Assembly (NCBI RefSeq): GCF_900250075.1
Contig: NZ_LT977070.1
Coordinates: 62,001 to 126,000 of the forward strand
Origin: Cupriavidus taiwanensis
GTDB lineage: Bacteria; Pseudomonadota; Gammaproteobacteria; Burkholderiales; Burkholderiaceae
Length of the DNA: 64,000 bases
Direction of reading: 5' to 3'
Shown here piece after piece: positions 15,636-25,856 of the stretch. The translations under genes were made by a program, and so were the position numbers. Numbering within the stretch: position 1 is the first letter of the stretch; every line of letters begins with the position of its first letter. The notes under the pieces were generated by a model. It had not been told where the DNA came from and ran no database searches. It was given only the letters and a program-made list of their open reading frames with translations.

Positions 15636-16556
15636 TCAGTTGCCGCCCGCGGTGTCCATCCAGTAACCCGGGCGCGCGAACTGCGCCTTCAGGTGCTCGA
15701 TGAAGAAGCGGATCTTGGCCGGCACCGGCCGCTGCTGCGGGTACACGGCGAGGATGTCGTAGGCGGGCAGCGCGTATTCGTCCAGCACCGTGATCAGCTC
15801 GCCGCTCTCCAGCTGCGGCAGGATCTCCCAGGTCGAGCGCCAGCCCAGGCCCAGGCCCTCGCCGGTCCAGCGGTGCAGCAGCTCGCCGTCGTTGCAGTCC
15901 AGGTTGCCGTTGACGCGCACGGTCACGGTCTTGCCGTTCTGGCTGAAGTACCAGCCGCGCTGCTGGCCGCCCTGCAGGTTGAACGCCAGGCAGTTGTGCT
16001 GGGCCAGGTCGTCCAGGGTCTGCGGCACGCCGTATTTGGCAAAGTACGCCGGCGTGCCGCACACCACGCGCTTGTTCGACGCCAGCTTGATCGCGACAAA
16101 GTTCGGATCGATGGCGCCGCCGATGCGGATGCCGACGTCATAGCCTTCGCGCACCAGGTCGACCACGCGGTCGGTCAGGTTGAACGAGATCTGCACCTCG
16201 GGATTGCTGGCCAGGAACGCCGGCGCGTGCGGCGCCACGTGCTTGCGCCCGAATGCCGCCGGCGCCGACACGATCAGGTGGCCGGTGGCCTTGTGCTTGC
16301 CTTCGGCGATCAGCATCTCGGCGCGGTCGAGGTCGGCCAGCGCCTTCTTGCACTGCTCCATGAACACCGCGCCCTGCTCGGTCACGGCGATGCGGCGCGT
16401 GGACCGGTGCAGCAGCTTGACGCCGATGCGGGCTTCGAGCGCGTTGATGCGGCGACCGATCATCACCGGCGTGACGTTCTGCGTCAGCGCCGCGGCCGCC
16501 ATGCTGCCGTGCTCCACCACGGCGATAAAGGCTTCGATTTGCTTGAGTTTGTCCAT
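15636..16556 (-). CDS. LysR-family transcriptional regulator
   Basis: 306 residues from ATG 16556, preceded by GGGAGACGA. N-terminal winged HTH (1-60: MDKLKQIEAFIAVVEHGSMAAAAL, then PVMIGRRINALEARIGVKLLHRSTRR), helical linker, then a periplasmic-binding-like effector domain (about 90-295) with VGIRIGGAIDPNFVAIKLASNKRVVCGTPAY. This is the subgroup in which the target is often a neighbouring metabolic gene, but none is divergently placed here; the upstream gene on the same strand is a membrane protein 149 bases away. Target unknown. Confidence 0.93.
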   Translation of the reverse strand: MDKLKQIEAFIAVVEHGSMAAAALTQNVTPVMIGRRINALEARIGVKLLHRSTRRIAVTEQGAVFMEQCKKALADLDRAEMLIAEGKHKATGHLIVSAPAAFGRKHVAPHAPAFLASNPEVQISFNLTDRVVDLVREGYDVGIRIGGAIDPNFVAIKLASNKRVVCGTPAYFAKYGVPQTLDDLAQHNCLAFNLQGGQQRGWYFSQNGKTVTVRVNGNLDCNDGELLHRWTGEGLGLGWRSTWEILPQLESGELITVLDEYALPAYDILAVYPQQRPVPAKIRFFIEHLKAQFARPGYWMDTAGGN

Positions 16557-16705
16557 CGGATATTCGTCTCCCGGGCGCCATTGTGCGGCATCGCCGGGGT
16601 TGTGGCATCCCTGCGCGGCTGATGGGCCGGATCGAGGCCGGCGCATAAGGGCCGCCGTAGGGCCCCGCCACGGGCACGCGGCCGCACCCGGCACGCGGGC
16701 AGGTG

Positions 16706-17398
16706 TCAGCCTGCGCCCGCCGTACGCTTGCTGATTTGCGCGTTCAGCTCGGCCGCCTCGCCCAGCACATGGGCCAGGCGCCGCAGCGGCCGGCTGCATT
16801 GCAGATGCAGGTACAGGTAGCAGGCGGCACCGGTCACGACCATCACGCCGTAGAGCCACAGCAGCGTACCGGCCAGGGCCTGCTGGCGCGGCAGTGCCGC
16901 CATCACCGCGGCGGCCGGCGCCAGTGCCAGCAGCACCGCCAGCGTGCGTGCCGCGCCCTCCCACAGCCGCAGCTGCAGCGCCACGCGACGCTGGCGCGCC
17001 TGCAATTGCTGTGGCGGGATGCGCGCCAGCCGGCGCAGCAGCGCGTCTTCGGCGGCGCTGTCGCGGTCCAGCTCGGCGGCCTGCCAGCGCAGCGGATGGC
17101 GCAGCCGCCCCAGCACCGTGCCGGCACGGGCCAGCCCCGCGCCGACATAGCACGCGGCCGCCAGCGCCAGCAGGGCCTCGAAGCCGCGCAGGGACCAGAG
17201 CGGCACGGCCTGCTTCAGCCCCAGGCGCCAGACCGCCAGGCCGGCGCCGCACAGGATCGTCGCGGCCAGTGCCGCGATAAAGCCGAGCCACAGCGCGCGC
17301 CCGAGCCGGCTCTCCGGCGCGGGCGCGGACGCCGCCTCGGGCGAGGCGGCGGCAAGCGCTTCCAGCAGTTCGTAGGTGGACGGCAGCCTGGAATACAT
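16706..17398 (-). CDS. Hypothetical multi-pass membrane protein
   Basis: 230 residues from ATG 17398 (MYSRLPSTYELLEAL). Four hydrophobic segments are visible at about 36-58, 69-88, 148-168 and 172-194, separated by a charged Arg/Gln-rich helical region (95-140: RRLARIPPQQLQARQRRVALQLRLW). Both ends appear cytoplasmic. I do not recognise the family. Monocistronic between the LysR gene and the divergent gcl operon; the 283 bases to gcl contain the operon's promoter region, in which I could not identify a convincing -35/-10 pair. Confidence 0.7.
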   Translation of the reverse strand: MYSRLPSTYELLEALAAASPEAASAPAPESRLGRALWLGFIAALAATILCGAGLAVWRLGLKQAVPLWSLRGFEALLALAAACYVGAGLARAGTVLGRLRHPLRWQAAELDRDSAAEDALLRRLARIPPQQLQARQRRVALQLRLWEGAARTLAVLLALAPAAAVMAALPRQQALAGTLLWLYGVMVVTGAACYLYLHLQCSRPLRRLAHVLGEAAELNAQISKRTAGAG

Positions 17399-17681
17399 GG
17401 TCGGCCCGGATGGCAGGGAATGCCGCCATTTTGCCGCAGCGCGCCGCGGCGGCACGCCGGCGCGCAGGCGTACCCGGTGCTGCGCGGCGTGTCCGTATCG
17501 TCACACCACATATCCAATGGCATGCATCGGCGTACCCGCGCCGACCATCCGACGTGGCTTTCCAGCCCATATTGCGTACTACAGGTATCGAATCAACTGA
17601 TCGCTCTTCTGTTTATCCCAACCGGCCTGCGGGAATAGGATCGACTCCAACGAAATTCCCACCATTACCGGAGACAAGATC

Positions 17682-19466
<1,785 letters not shown>

Positions 19467-19494
19467 GACCTTCCCGCCCCTTTGCAGTCCGACA

Positions 19495-19564
19495 CGTCAT
19501 CCCCGCGCATGCGGGGATCCAGTGTCTTCTGAAGTCACTGGGTTCCCGCTTGCGCGGGAACGAC
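19495..19564. repeat. Paired REP-like palindromes in the gcl-hyi gap
   Basis: Two inverted copies of one element: CGTCATCCCCGCGCATGCGG.. (19495-19524) ending in ATCCAGTG, and CACTGGGTTCCCGCTTGCGC.. (19536-19564). Each is itself a hairpin (CCCCGC/GCGGGG and TTCCCGC/GCGGGAA), and the two pair with one another head to head. The same family recurs at 21384 and 22804. Confidence 0.8.
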
Positions 19565-19593
19565 AAGAAAAACCAAGTCACAGGAGATGACAA

Positions 19594-20376
19594 ATGACCA
19601 AACTTGCGGCCAACCTCACCATGCTGTTCAACGAAGCCGGTTTTCTCGACCGCTTCGAAGCCGCCGCGCGCGCGGGCTTCCGCGGCGTGGAATTCCTGTT
19701 CCCGTATGCGTTCCACGCGGACCAGATCGCTGACCGCCTGAACCGCTTCCAGCTGGACCTGGTGCTGCACAACCTGCCCGCCGGCAAGTGGGACGCGGGC
19801 GAGCGCGGCATTGCCTGCCACCCGGACCGCGTCGGCGAGTTCCAGGACGGCGTGGGCGAGGCCATCAAGTACGCCAAGGTGCTGGGCGTGCGTCAGCTGA
19901 ACTGCCTGGTCGGCATCCTGCCGCAGAACGTCAAGCGCGAGCAGGCCCAGGAAACGCTGGTGGAGAACCTGCGCTTCGCCGCCGGCGCGCTGGCCGCCGA
20001 GCATATCGACCTGCTGGTCGAGCCGATCAACACCTTCGACATCCCGGGCTTCTTCCTGTCGCGCACGCAGCAGGCGCTGGACCTGATCACCCAGGTCAAC
20101 GCGCCCAACCTGTACGTGCAATACGACATCTATCACATGCAGCGGATGGAAGGCGAGATCGCCAACACCATCAAGGCCAACCTGCCGAAGATCAAGCACA
20201 TCCAGCTGGCCGACAACCCGGGCCGCAACGAGCCGGGCACGGGCGAACTGAATTACCAGTACCTGTTCAAGTTCCTGGACGAGATCGGCTACACCGGCTG
20301 GATCGGCTGCGAATACAAGCCGAAGACCACCACCGAAGCCGGCCTGGGCTGGCGCGCCGCGCACGGCGTGCAATAA
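19594..20376 (+). CDS. hyi: Hydroxypyruvate isomerase
   Basis: 260 residues, xylose-isomerase-like TIM barrel. Interconverts hydroxypyruvate and tartronate semialdehyde. Visible family features: LTMLFNEAGFLDRFEAAARAGFRGVEFLFPY at the N-terminus, LVEPINTFDIPGFFL (metal Glu), YDIYHMQRMEGE (Asp/His), HIQLADNPGRNEPGTGELNY and IGCEYKPKTTTEAGLGW at the C-terminus. The length equals E. coli Hyi. It lies 127 bases after gcl with a REP-like pair in between; AGGAGA precedes the start. Confidence 0.95.
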   Translation: MTKLAANLTMLFNEAGFLDRFEAAARAGFRGVEFLFPYAFHADQIADRLNRFQLDLVLHNLPAGKWDAGERGIACHPDRVGEFQDGVGEAIKYAKVLGVRQLNCLVGILPQNVKREQAQETLVENLRFAAGALAAEHIDLLVEPINTFDIPGFFLSRTQQALDLITQVNAPNLYVQYDIYHMQRMEGEIANTIKANLPKIKHIQLADNPGRNEPGTGELNYQYLFKFLDEIGYTGWIGCEYKPKTTTEAGLGWRAAHGVQ

Positions 20377-20452
20377 GCGCCGCGCCCCCGTCGTATCCCG
20401 CTACTACCTACGCGAACCAAGACACATTTAATCTCAAGCAAGGAGACATCAC

Positions 20453-21373
20453 ATGGCAACCACTCGCAACGTCGGCTTCATCGGCCTGGGCATCATGGGC
20501 GCACCGATGGCGGGCCACCTGCGCGCCGCCGGCCACACGCTGTTCGTGCATGACGTCAACCCGGCCCCGCAGGCGCTGGTCGATGCAGGCGTGACCGTCT
20601 GCACCAGCGCCGAGGAAGTCGCCAAGCGTGCCGACATCATCGTCATCATGGTGCCGGACACGCCGCACGTGGAAGCGGTGCTGTTCAGCGAGAAGGGCGT
20701 GGCCGCCGCGTTCAAGGCGGCCGGCAAGGAAGCCAGCTACAGCAAGATCGTGGTCGACATGAGCTCGATCTCGCCGATCGCCACCAAGGATTTCGCCGCG
20801 CGCATCAACAAGCTGGGCGCTTCGTACCTGGACGCGCCGGTGTCGGGCGGTGAAGTCGGCGCCAAGGCCGCCTCGCTGACGATCATGGTCGGCGGCCCGC
20901 AGGAGGCCTTCGACCAGGTCAAGCCGCTGTTCGAGCTGATGGGCAAGAACATCACGCTGGTGGGCGGCAACGGCGACGGCCAGACCACCAAGGTGGCCAA
21001 CCAGATCATCGTCGCGCTGAATATCCAGGCCGTGTCCGAAGCGCTGCTGTTCGCCTCCAAGGCCGGTGCCGATCCGGCCAAGGTGCGCGAGGCGCTGATG
21101 GGCGGCTTCGCCGCCTCGCGCATCCTGGAAGTGCACGGCGACCGCATGGTCAAGCGCACCTTCGATCCGGGCTTCCGCATCGAGCTGCACCAGAAGGACC
21201 TGAACCTGGCCCTGCAGGGTGCCAAGGCGCTGGGCGTGGCGCTGCCCAACACCGCCACCGCGCAGGAGCTGTTCAACACCTGCTCGGCCAACGGCCTGGG
21301 CAAGCAGGACCACTCGGCCCTGTGCCGCGCGATCGAGATCATGTCCAACCACCAGATCGCCAACGCCAAGTAA
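20453..21373 (+). CDS. glxR: 2-hydroxy-3-oxopropionate (tartronate semialdehyde) reductase
   Basis: 306 residues, beta-hydroxyacid dehydrogenase family; reduces tartronate semialdehyde to D-glycerate with NAD(P)H. N-terminal Rossmann loop VGFIGLGIMGAPMAGHL (7-23), substrate motif DAPVSGGEVGAKAASLTIMVGG (about 125-146), catalytic Lys in GQTTKVANQIIVALN and the C-terminal FRIELHQKDLNLALQGAK stretch. All are standard for GarR/GlxR. AAGGAGAC precedes the ATG at good distance. The middle reduction step of the glyoxylate pathway encoded here. Confidence 0.95.
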   Translation: MATTRNVGFIGLGIMGAPMAGHLRAAGHTLFVHDVNPAPQALVDAGVTVCTSAEEVAKRADIIVIMVPDTPHVEAVLFSEKGVAAAFKAAGKEASYSKIVVDMSSISPIATKDFAARINKLGASYLDAPVSGGEVGAKAASLTIMVGGPQEAFDQVKPLFELMGKNITLVGGNGDGQTTKVANQIIVALNIQAVSEALLFASKAGADPAKVREALMGGFAASRILEVHGDRMVKRTFDPGFRIELHQKDLNLALQGAKALGVALPNTATAQELFNTCSANGLGKQDHSALCRAIEIMSNHQIANAK

Positions 21374-21383
21374 GCAGCAACCT

Positions 21384-21408
21384 GTCGTCCCCGCACCGCG
21401 GGGACGAC
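21384..21408. repeat. Single REP-like palindrome after glxR
   Basis: Perfect 11-bp arms GTCGTCCCCGC (21384-21394) and GCGGGGACGAC (21398-21408) with a 3-base loop, 11 bases after the glxR stop. It lacks a T-run, so processing or mRNA stabilisation is more likely than termination. Confidence 0.75.
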
Positions 21409-21418
21409 ACGCTTTGAA

Positions 21419-21451
21419 GTACCCGATTCGTACCCGATACGTACCCGAAGC
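21419..21451. repeat. Three 11-nt direct repeats GTACCCGAWWC before the glycerate kinase gene
   Basis: GTACCCGATTC, GTACCCGATAC and GTACCCGAAGC follow each other without gaps, one helical turn per unit, 34 bases upstream of the next start. Could be a small tandem array from slippage or an array of sites on one face of the DNA. Confidence 0.7.
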
Positions 21452-21484
21452 ACCCAGCGTTCCCGTCAGCACCCAGGATTCTTC

Positions 21485-22798
21485 ATGCTCGTCACCGAAC
21501 CCCAAGCCGCCCTGCTGTCGCCCCAGCGCACCGCAGCCAACGCTGAACCGCGCGCGCTGCTGCGCGACCTGTTCGATACCGCGGTCGCCTCCGTCAGCGC
21601 CAGCCACTGCCTGCCGCCGCACCTGCCCGCGCCGCCCAGGGGCCGCACCGTGGTGATCGGCGCCGGCAAGGCCGCTGCCGCGATGGCGCAGGCGGTCGAG
21701 GCGAACTGGCAAGGCGAGCTGTCGGGCCTGGTGGTGACGCGCTACGGCCACGGTGCCGACTGCAAGCGCATCGAAGTGGTCGAGGCCGCCCACCCGGTGC
21801 CCGACGAAGCCGGCGCGCGCGCCGCGCAGCGCATGGTGGAGCTGGTGCAGGGCCTCAGCGCCGACGACCTGGTGCTGTGCCTGATTTCCGGCGGCGGCTC
21901 CGCGCTGCTGGCAGCGCCCGCGCCGGGCCTGACGCTGGCCGACAAGCAAGCCGTGAACAAGGCACTGCTCAAGAGCGGCGCCAGCATCGGCGAGATGAAC
22001 TGCGTGCGCAAGCACCTGTCCGCGCTCAAGGGCGGACGCCTGGCGCTGCACTGCGCGCCGGCGCGCGTGGAGACGCTGCTGATTTCCGATATTCCCGGCG
22101 ATGACCCGACCCTGATCGCCAGCGGCCCGACGCTGCCCGATGCGACCACCTGCGCCGATGCGCTGGCGGTAATCGCCAAGTACGGCATCGAGGTGCCGGC
22201 CAATGTGCGCGCGCACCTGGAGAGCGGCGCCGGTGAAACACCGAAGCCCGGCGACGCGCGCTTCAGCGGCCATCGCAGCGTGACGCTTGCCACCGCGCAG
22301 CAATCGCTTGAAGCCGCCGCGGCGCGTGCGCGCGAACTGGGCTTCGAGGCCCATATCCTGTCCGACTGCATCGAGGGCGAAGCCCGCGAAGTGGCCGAAG
22401 TCCACGCCGCCATCGCGCGCCAGGTCGCCCGGCGCGGCCAGCCTTTCAGCAGGCCGTGCGTGATCCTTTCCGGCGGCGAGACCACCGTGACCGTGCGCGG
22501 CAAGGGCCGCGGCGGGCGCAACGCGGAGTTCCTGCTGTCGCTGGCGGTGGCGCTCGACGGCCTGCCCGGCGTGCATGCGATAGCCGGCGATACCGATGGC
22601 ATCGACGGCTCGGAAGACAACGCCGGCGCGCTGCTGTCGCCCGACACGCTGACCCGCGCCGCCGGGCGCGGGCTGAATGCGCGCGCGCATCTCGAGAACA
22701 ACGACGGCTATGGCTTCTTCGCCGGCCTGGACGACCTGATCGTCACCGGCCCCACGCGCACCAACGTCAATGACTTTCGGGCAATCCTGATCGTCTGA
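21485..22798 (+). CDS. ttuD: Glycerate 2-kinase (TtuD/GckA type)
   Basis: 437 residues, MOFRL family glycerate kinase, which phosphorylates D-glycerate to 2-phosphoglycerate. Features: GRTVVIGAGKAAAAMAQAVE (about 50-69), LCLISGGGSALLAAPAPGLTLADKQAVNKALLKSGA around 135-165, MNCVRKHLSALKGGRLA, and the C-terminal MOFRL domain with GKGRGGRNAEFLLSLAVAL and AGDTDGIDGSEDNAGA. The product is the 2-phospho isomer, so only enolase is needed before the pyruvate kinase encoded next. TtuD homologues pair with pyruvate kinase in tartrate-utilisation operons too. Confidence 0.93.
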   Translation: MLVTEPQAALLSPQRTAANAEPRALLRDLFDTAVASVSASHCLPPHLPAPPRGRTVVIGAGKAAAAMAQAVEANWQGELSGLVVTRYGHGADCKRIEVVEAAHPVPDEAGARAAQRMVELVQGLSADDLVLCLISGGGSALLAAPAPGLTLADKQAVNKALLKSGASIGEMNCVRKHLSALKGGRLALHCAPARVETLLISDIPGDDPTLIASGPTLPDATTCADALAVIAKYGIEVPANVRAHLESGAGETPKPGDARFSGHRSVTLATAQQSLEAAAARARELGFEAHILSDCIEGEAREVAEVHAAIARQVARRGQPFSRPCVILSGGETTVTVRGKGRGGRNAEFLLSLAVALDGLPGVHAIAGDTDGIDGSEDNAGALLSPDTLTRAAGRGLNARAHLENNDGYGFFAGLDDLIVTGPTRTNVNDFRAILIV

Positions 22799-22803
22799 CA
22801 AAA

Positions 22804-22889
22804 CGTCGTCCCCGCGGACGCGGGGACCCAGTGACTTTCTGCCACCAGAAAGGCCAAGACGCTGGGCCCCCGCGTTCGCGGGGGAGAAG
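22804..22889. repeat. Paired REP-like palindromes in the kinase-pyk gap
   Basis: Copies CGTCGTCCCCGCGGACGCGG.. (22804-22833, ending ACCCAGTG) and CGCTGGGCCCCCGCGTTCGC.. (22860-22889) in inverted orientation, 26 bases apart. Same family as 19495 and 21384. Confidence 0.8.
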
Positions 22890-22961
22890 ATGGATTCAAC
22901 ACAGCAGTACCAATTGACTCGCGGCGCCGTGCGCCGCACCGAGAACGTTAGAGGAGACATC

Positions 22962-24425
22962 ATGAGACGCCAGCGCAAAGCGAAGATCGTGGCCACGCTC
23001 GGCCCCGCCAGCACCGACATCGCGGTGATCCGCGCGCTGTTCGAGGCCGGCGCGGACGTGTTCCGGCTGAACTTCAGCCACGGCACGCACGACGACCACC
23101 GCGCGCGCTACGACGCGGTGCGCCAGGTCGAGGCCGAGACCGGCCGCCCCATCGCCGTGCTGGCCGACCTGCAGGGCCCCAAGCTGCGCATCGGCACCTT
23201 CGCCGCCGGCAAGGTCGCGGTGCGCACCGGCGATGTGTTCGTGCTCGACAGCGACCCGACCCCGGGCGACGGCACCCGCGTGTACCTGCCGCACCCGGAG
23301 CTGTTCCAGGCCGCGCAGCCGGGACAGTCGCTGCTGATCGATGACGGCAAGGTGCGCCTGGCGATCGAGGCGGTGACCAGCGGCACCATCACCACGCGCG
23401 TGGCCAACAACGGCTCGCTGTCCGACCGCAAGGGCGTGAACGTGCCCGACGCGGTGATCCCCATCCCCGCGCTGACGGAAAAGGACCGCAAGGACCTGGA
23501 CTTCGCGCTGTCGCTGGGCGCCGACTGGATCGGCCTGTCGTTCGTGCAGCGCCCGTCCGACATCGTCGAGGCGCGCGAGATCGTCGGCACCCGTGCCGGC
23601 ATCCTGTCCAAGATCGAGAAGCCGGCCGCGCTGCAGCAGCTCGAAGAGATCGTGCGCGTGTCCGATTCGGTGATGGTGGCGCGCGGCGACCTGGGCGTGG
23701 AGCTGCCGCCCGAGCGCGTGCCCGGCGTGCAGAAGCGCATCCTGCGCGTGTGCCGCCAGCTGGGCAAGCCGGTGGTGATCGCCACGCAGATGCTGGAATC
23801 GATGATCGACTCGCCGGTGCCGACGCGCGCCGAAGCCTCGGACGTGGCCAGCGCCATCTATGAAGGCGCCGATGCGGTGATGCTGTCGGCCGAGTCGGCC
23901 AACGGCCGCTACCCGGTGCCGGCGGTATCGATGATGAACCGCATCGTCACCGAGGTCGAGCGCGACCCGCTGTACCGCAACCTGCTCGACGCCCAGCACG
24001 AGACCCCGCTGAACACGCGCCAGGATGCCATTTGCGCCGCGCTGCGCGAAGTCACGCACATCATCGGCGCCGCGGCGACGGTAACCTACACCTCGTCGGG
24101 CTCGACCGCGCTGCGCGCCGCGCGCGAGCGGCCGTGCGCGCCCATCGTCAGCATCACGCCCAACCTGGAGATCGCACGCCGGCTGGCGATCGCGTGGGGC
24201 ATCCACTCCACCGTGAGCCCGGACGTGCAGAGCGTCGATGAAATGGTCGAGGCCGCCACGCGCGCCGCCGTTGCCGAAGGCTACGCCGCGCCGGGCGACC
24301 AGATCACCATCGCCGCCGGCATGCCGTTCGGCCAGGGCGGCACCACCAACCTGCTGCGCGTGGCCGAAGTCAGCGCCAGCGCGCTGGCCGCCGCGCCTGT
24401 CGCACGCGAGGCCGCACTGGCCTGA
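22962..24425 (+). CDS. pyk: Pyruvate kinase
   Basis: 487 residues from ATG 22962 (RBS GAGGAG); the frame is open earlier but homology starts with RRQRKAKIVATLGPAS. Converts phosphoenolpyruvate and ADP to pyruvate and ATP. Motifs: FRLNFSHGTHDDH, ADLQGPKLRIG, LSKIEKPAALQQLEEIV with catalytic Lys/Glu, VARGDLGVELPPERVPGVQKRI, ATQMLESMIDSPVPTRAEASDVA signature and AVMLSAESANGRYP. Terminal gene of the glyoxylate operon, so this copy is probably induced for glycerate-derived carbon. A strong terminator follows. Confidence 0.96.
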   Translation: MRRQRKAKIVATLGPASTDIAVIRALFEAGADVFRLNFSHGTHDDHRARYDAVRQVEAETGRPIAVLADLQGPKLRIGTFAAGKVAVRTGDVFVLDSDPTPGDGTRVYLPHPELFQAAQPGQSLLIDDGKVRLAIEAVTSGTITTRVANNGSLSDRKGVNVPDAVIPIPALTEKDRKDLDFALSLGADWIGLSFVQRPSDIVEAREIVGTRAGILSKIEKPAALQQLEEIVRVSDSVMVARGDLGVELPPERVPGVQKRILRVCRQLGKPVVIATQMLESMIDSPVPTRAEASDVASAIYEGADAVMLSAESANGRYPVPAVSMMNRIVTEVERDPLYRNLLDAQHETPLNTRQDAICAALREVTHIIGAAATVTYTSSGSTALRAARERPCAPIVSITPNLEIARRLAIAWGIHSTVSPDVQSVDEMVEAATRAAVAEGYAAPGDQITIAAGMPFGQGGTTNLLRVAEVSASALAAAPVAREAALA

Positions 24426-24505
24426 GCGCACTGCGCGCGCTCCCGCTGCGCAACGGCCACGCCATGACGGAACCGGGTGCAAACCCGGTTTCTTCGCTTT
24501 GCCGC

Positions 24506-24554
24506 ACACCGCCCGCATTGCCCGTCTCCAGGGCGAGTGGGCGGTGTTTTTTTT
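24506..24554 (+). terminator. Terminator of the gcl-pyk operon
   Basis: Stem ACACCGCCC (24506-24514) / GGGCGGTGT (24539-24547) with an inner GCCC/GGGC hairpin, followed by eight T (24547-24554). Confidence 0.88.
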
Positions 24555-24681
24555 GACGTGCCGCTGGGCGCATCCGCCGGCACGGCGCGCTGCGGAAACC
24601 AGCACCAGCGCGAGCACCGAAGCGCGGATTGCTATACTGAATTCCACTTCCCTTACCCTATTCCCCAAGCCCGGAGCCCCC

Positions 24682-25551
24682 ATGCGCCTCGATGACGAAG
24701 CCGAAAGCCAGCACGTTGAAGACCGCCGCGGTGGATTCGGCGGCCTTGGCGGCAAGTCGATCGGCATCGGCACGGTCATCGTCGCGCTGGCGGCGTCGTA
24801 TTTCTTCGGCATCGACCCGATGCTGATCATGCAGGGCGCGTCGGTGCTGCAGGGCTCGGGCCCGCAGCAGCAACAGCAACAGGCCAACCGGCCGCCGGCG
24901 ACGGACCAGATGACGGTGTTCACGCGCAAGGTGCTGGGCAATACCGAGCGCACCTGGCAACACATCTTCGAAACCCAGCTCAACCGCCGCTATGCGCCGC
25001 CCACGCTGGTGCTGTTCTCCGGCGCCACGCCGACGGCATGCGGCACGGGCCAGTCGGCGATGGGCCCGTTCTACTGCCCCGGCGACCAGAAGGTGTATAT
25101 CGACCTGGCCTTCTATGACGAATTGCGCCAGCGCTTCGGCGCCGGCGGCGACTTTGCCCAGGCCTATGTGATCGCGCACGAGATCGGCCACCATGTGCAG
25201 AACCTGCTCGGCGTTTCGGACAAGGTCGACAATGCGCGCCGGCGCATGGGCGAGGCCCAGGCCAACCAGCTGTCGGTGCGCATGGAGCTGCAGGCCGACT
25301 GCCTCGCCGGCGTATGGGCCGCCACCGCACAGCGCGCCAACCAGCAGCTGCTGGAACCGGGCGATATCGAAGAAGGCCTGAAGGCCGCCGCCGCGATCGG
25401 CGACGACCGGCTGCAGCGACAGTCGCAGGGCTATGTCGTGCCCGAAGCGTTTACCCACGGCTCCAGCGAGCAGCGCGTGCGCTGGCTGCGCCGCGGCATC
25501 GAGTCCGGCGACATCCGCAAGTGCGACGCCTTCGCCGCGCGCGACCTGTAG
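24682..25551 (+). CDS. ypfJ: YpfJ-type neutral zinc metallopeptidase (inner-membrane anchored)
   Basis: 289 residues from ATG 24682. Short acidic cytoplasmic N-terminus with a Gly-rich patch (GGFGGLGGKSIGIG), one membrane helix (about 29-45), a Gln-rich linker, then the peptidase domain. Zinc motif HEIGHH at 171-176 (AHEIGHHVQNLLG) and downstream ELQADCLAGVWA with the third ligand Glu/Asp; the domain has paired Cys (CGTG..YCPGD). The family's physiological substrate is not established. A -10-like TATACT (24633-24638) precedes it. Monocistronic. Confidence 0.92.
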   Translation: MRLDDEAESQHVEDRRGGFGGLGGKSIGIGTVIVALAASYFFGIDPMLIMQGASVLQGSGPQQQQQQANRPPATDQMTVFTRKVLGNTERTWQHIFETQLNRRYAPPTLVLFSGATPTACGTGQSAMGPFYCPGDQKVYIDLAFYDELRQRFGAGGDFAQAYVIAHEIGHHVQNLLGVSDKVDNARRRMGEAQANQLSVRMELQADCLAGVWAATAQRANQQLLEPGDIEEGLKAAAAIGDDRLQRQSQGYVVPEAFTHGSSEQRVRWLRRGIESGDIRKCDAFAARDL

Positions 25552-25602
25552 TTTCCGGCACCGCCCCCAACCTCCGTGGGGGCCGCCAATGTGACGTTTG
25601 CG

Positions 25603-25631
25603 TTGTCCGGCCCGGCTTCCCTGTCTATAAT
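25603..25631 (+). promoter_or_regulatory. Promoter TTGTCC-17-TATAAT before the RND gene
   Basis: -35 TTGTCC (25603-25608), 17-base spacer, consensus -10 TATAAT (25626-25631). Transcription from about 25638 would give a leader of about 220 bases before the RND start. The leader contains an open 66-codon basic frame from 25650 that I do not consider a proven gene. A GC hairpin at 25563-25583 lacks a T-run. Confidence 0.65.
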
Positions 25632-25856
25632 CGCCGGCAAGGCCGCAGTATGACGGCCGCTCGCCGGCGTCGATCCTCACCGATCCTTTCCCGCCGCAGC
25701 GCCGGGTCCTTCCTCGCCGGACCCCCGTACCCGCCCGGTACGCACCAATTGCCGCAGTCGTTGCGGCGTCTCCGCACCCAAGCCGTTCCGTTCCAACCGC
25801 ACCGGAGCCACGGCCGCTCTTCACTTGCCGTGCACCCGTGCCAGCCCTGACCTGAC

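Noticed and set aside
20408..23086. 892-codon minus-strand frame across glxR, the kinase gene and their gap
   Set aside because: It spans three unrelated plus-strand features and has shadow composition.
22896..24983. 695-codon minus-strand frame opposite pyk
   Set aside because: Antisense to conserved pyruvate kinase; no recognisable motif; crosses an intrinsic terminator.
25563..25583. CCCCC..GGGGG hairpin after ypfJ as a terminator
   Set aside because: No T-run on either strand, and a consensus promoter follows directly; kept only as a note.
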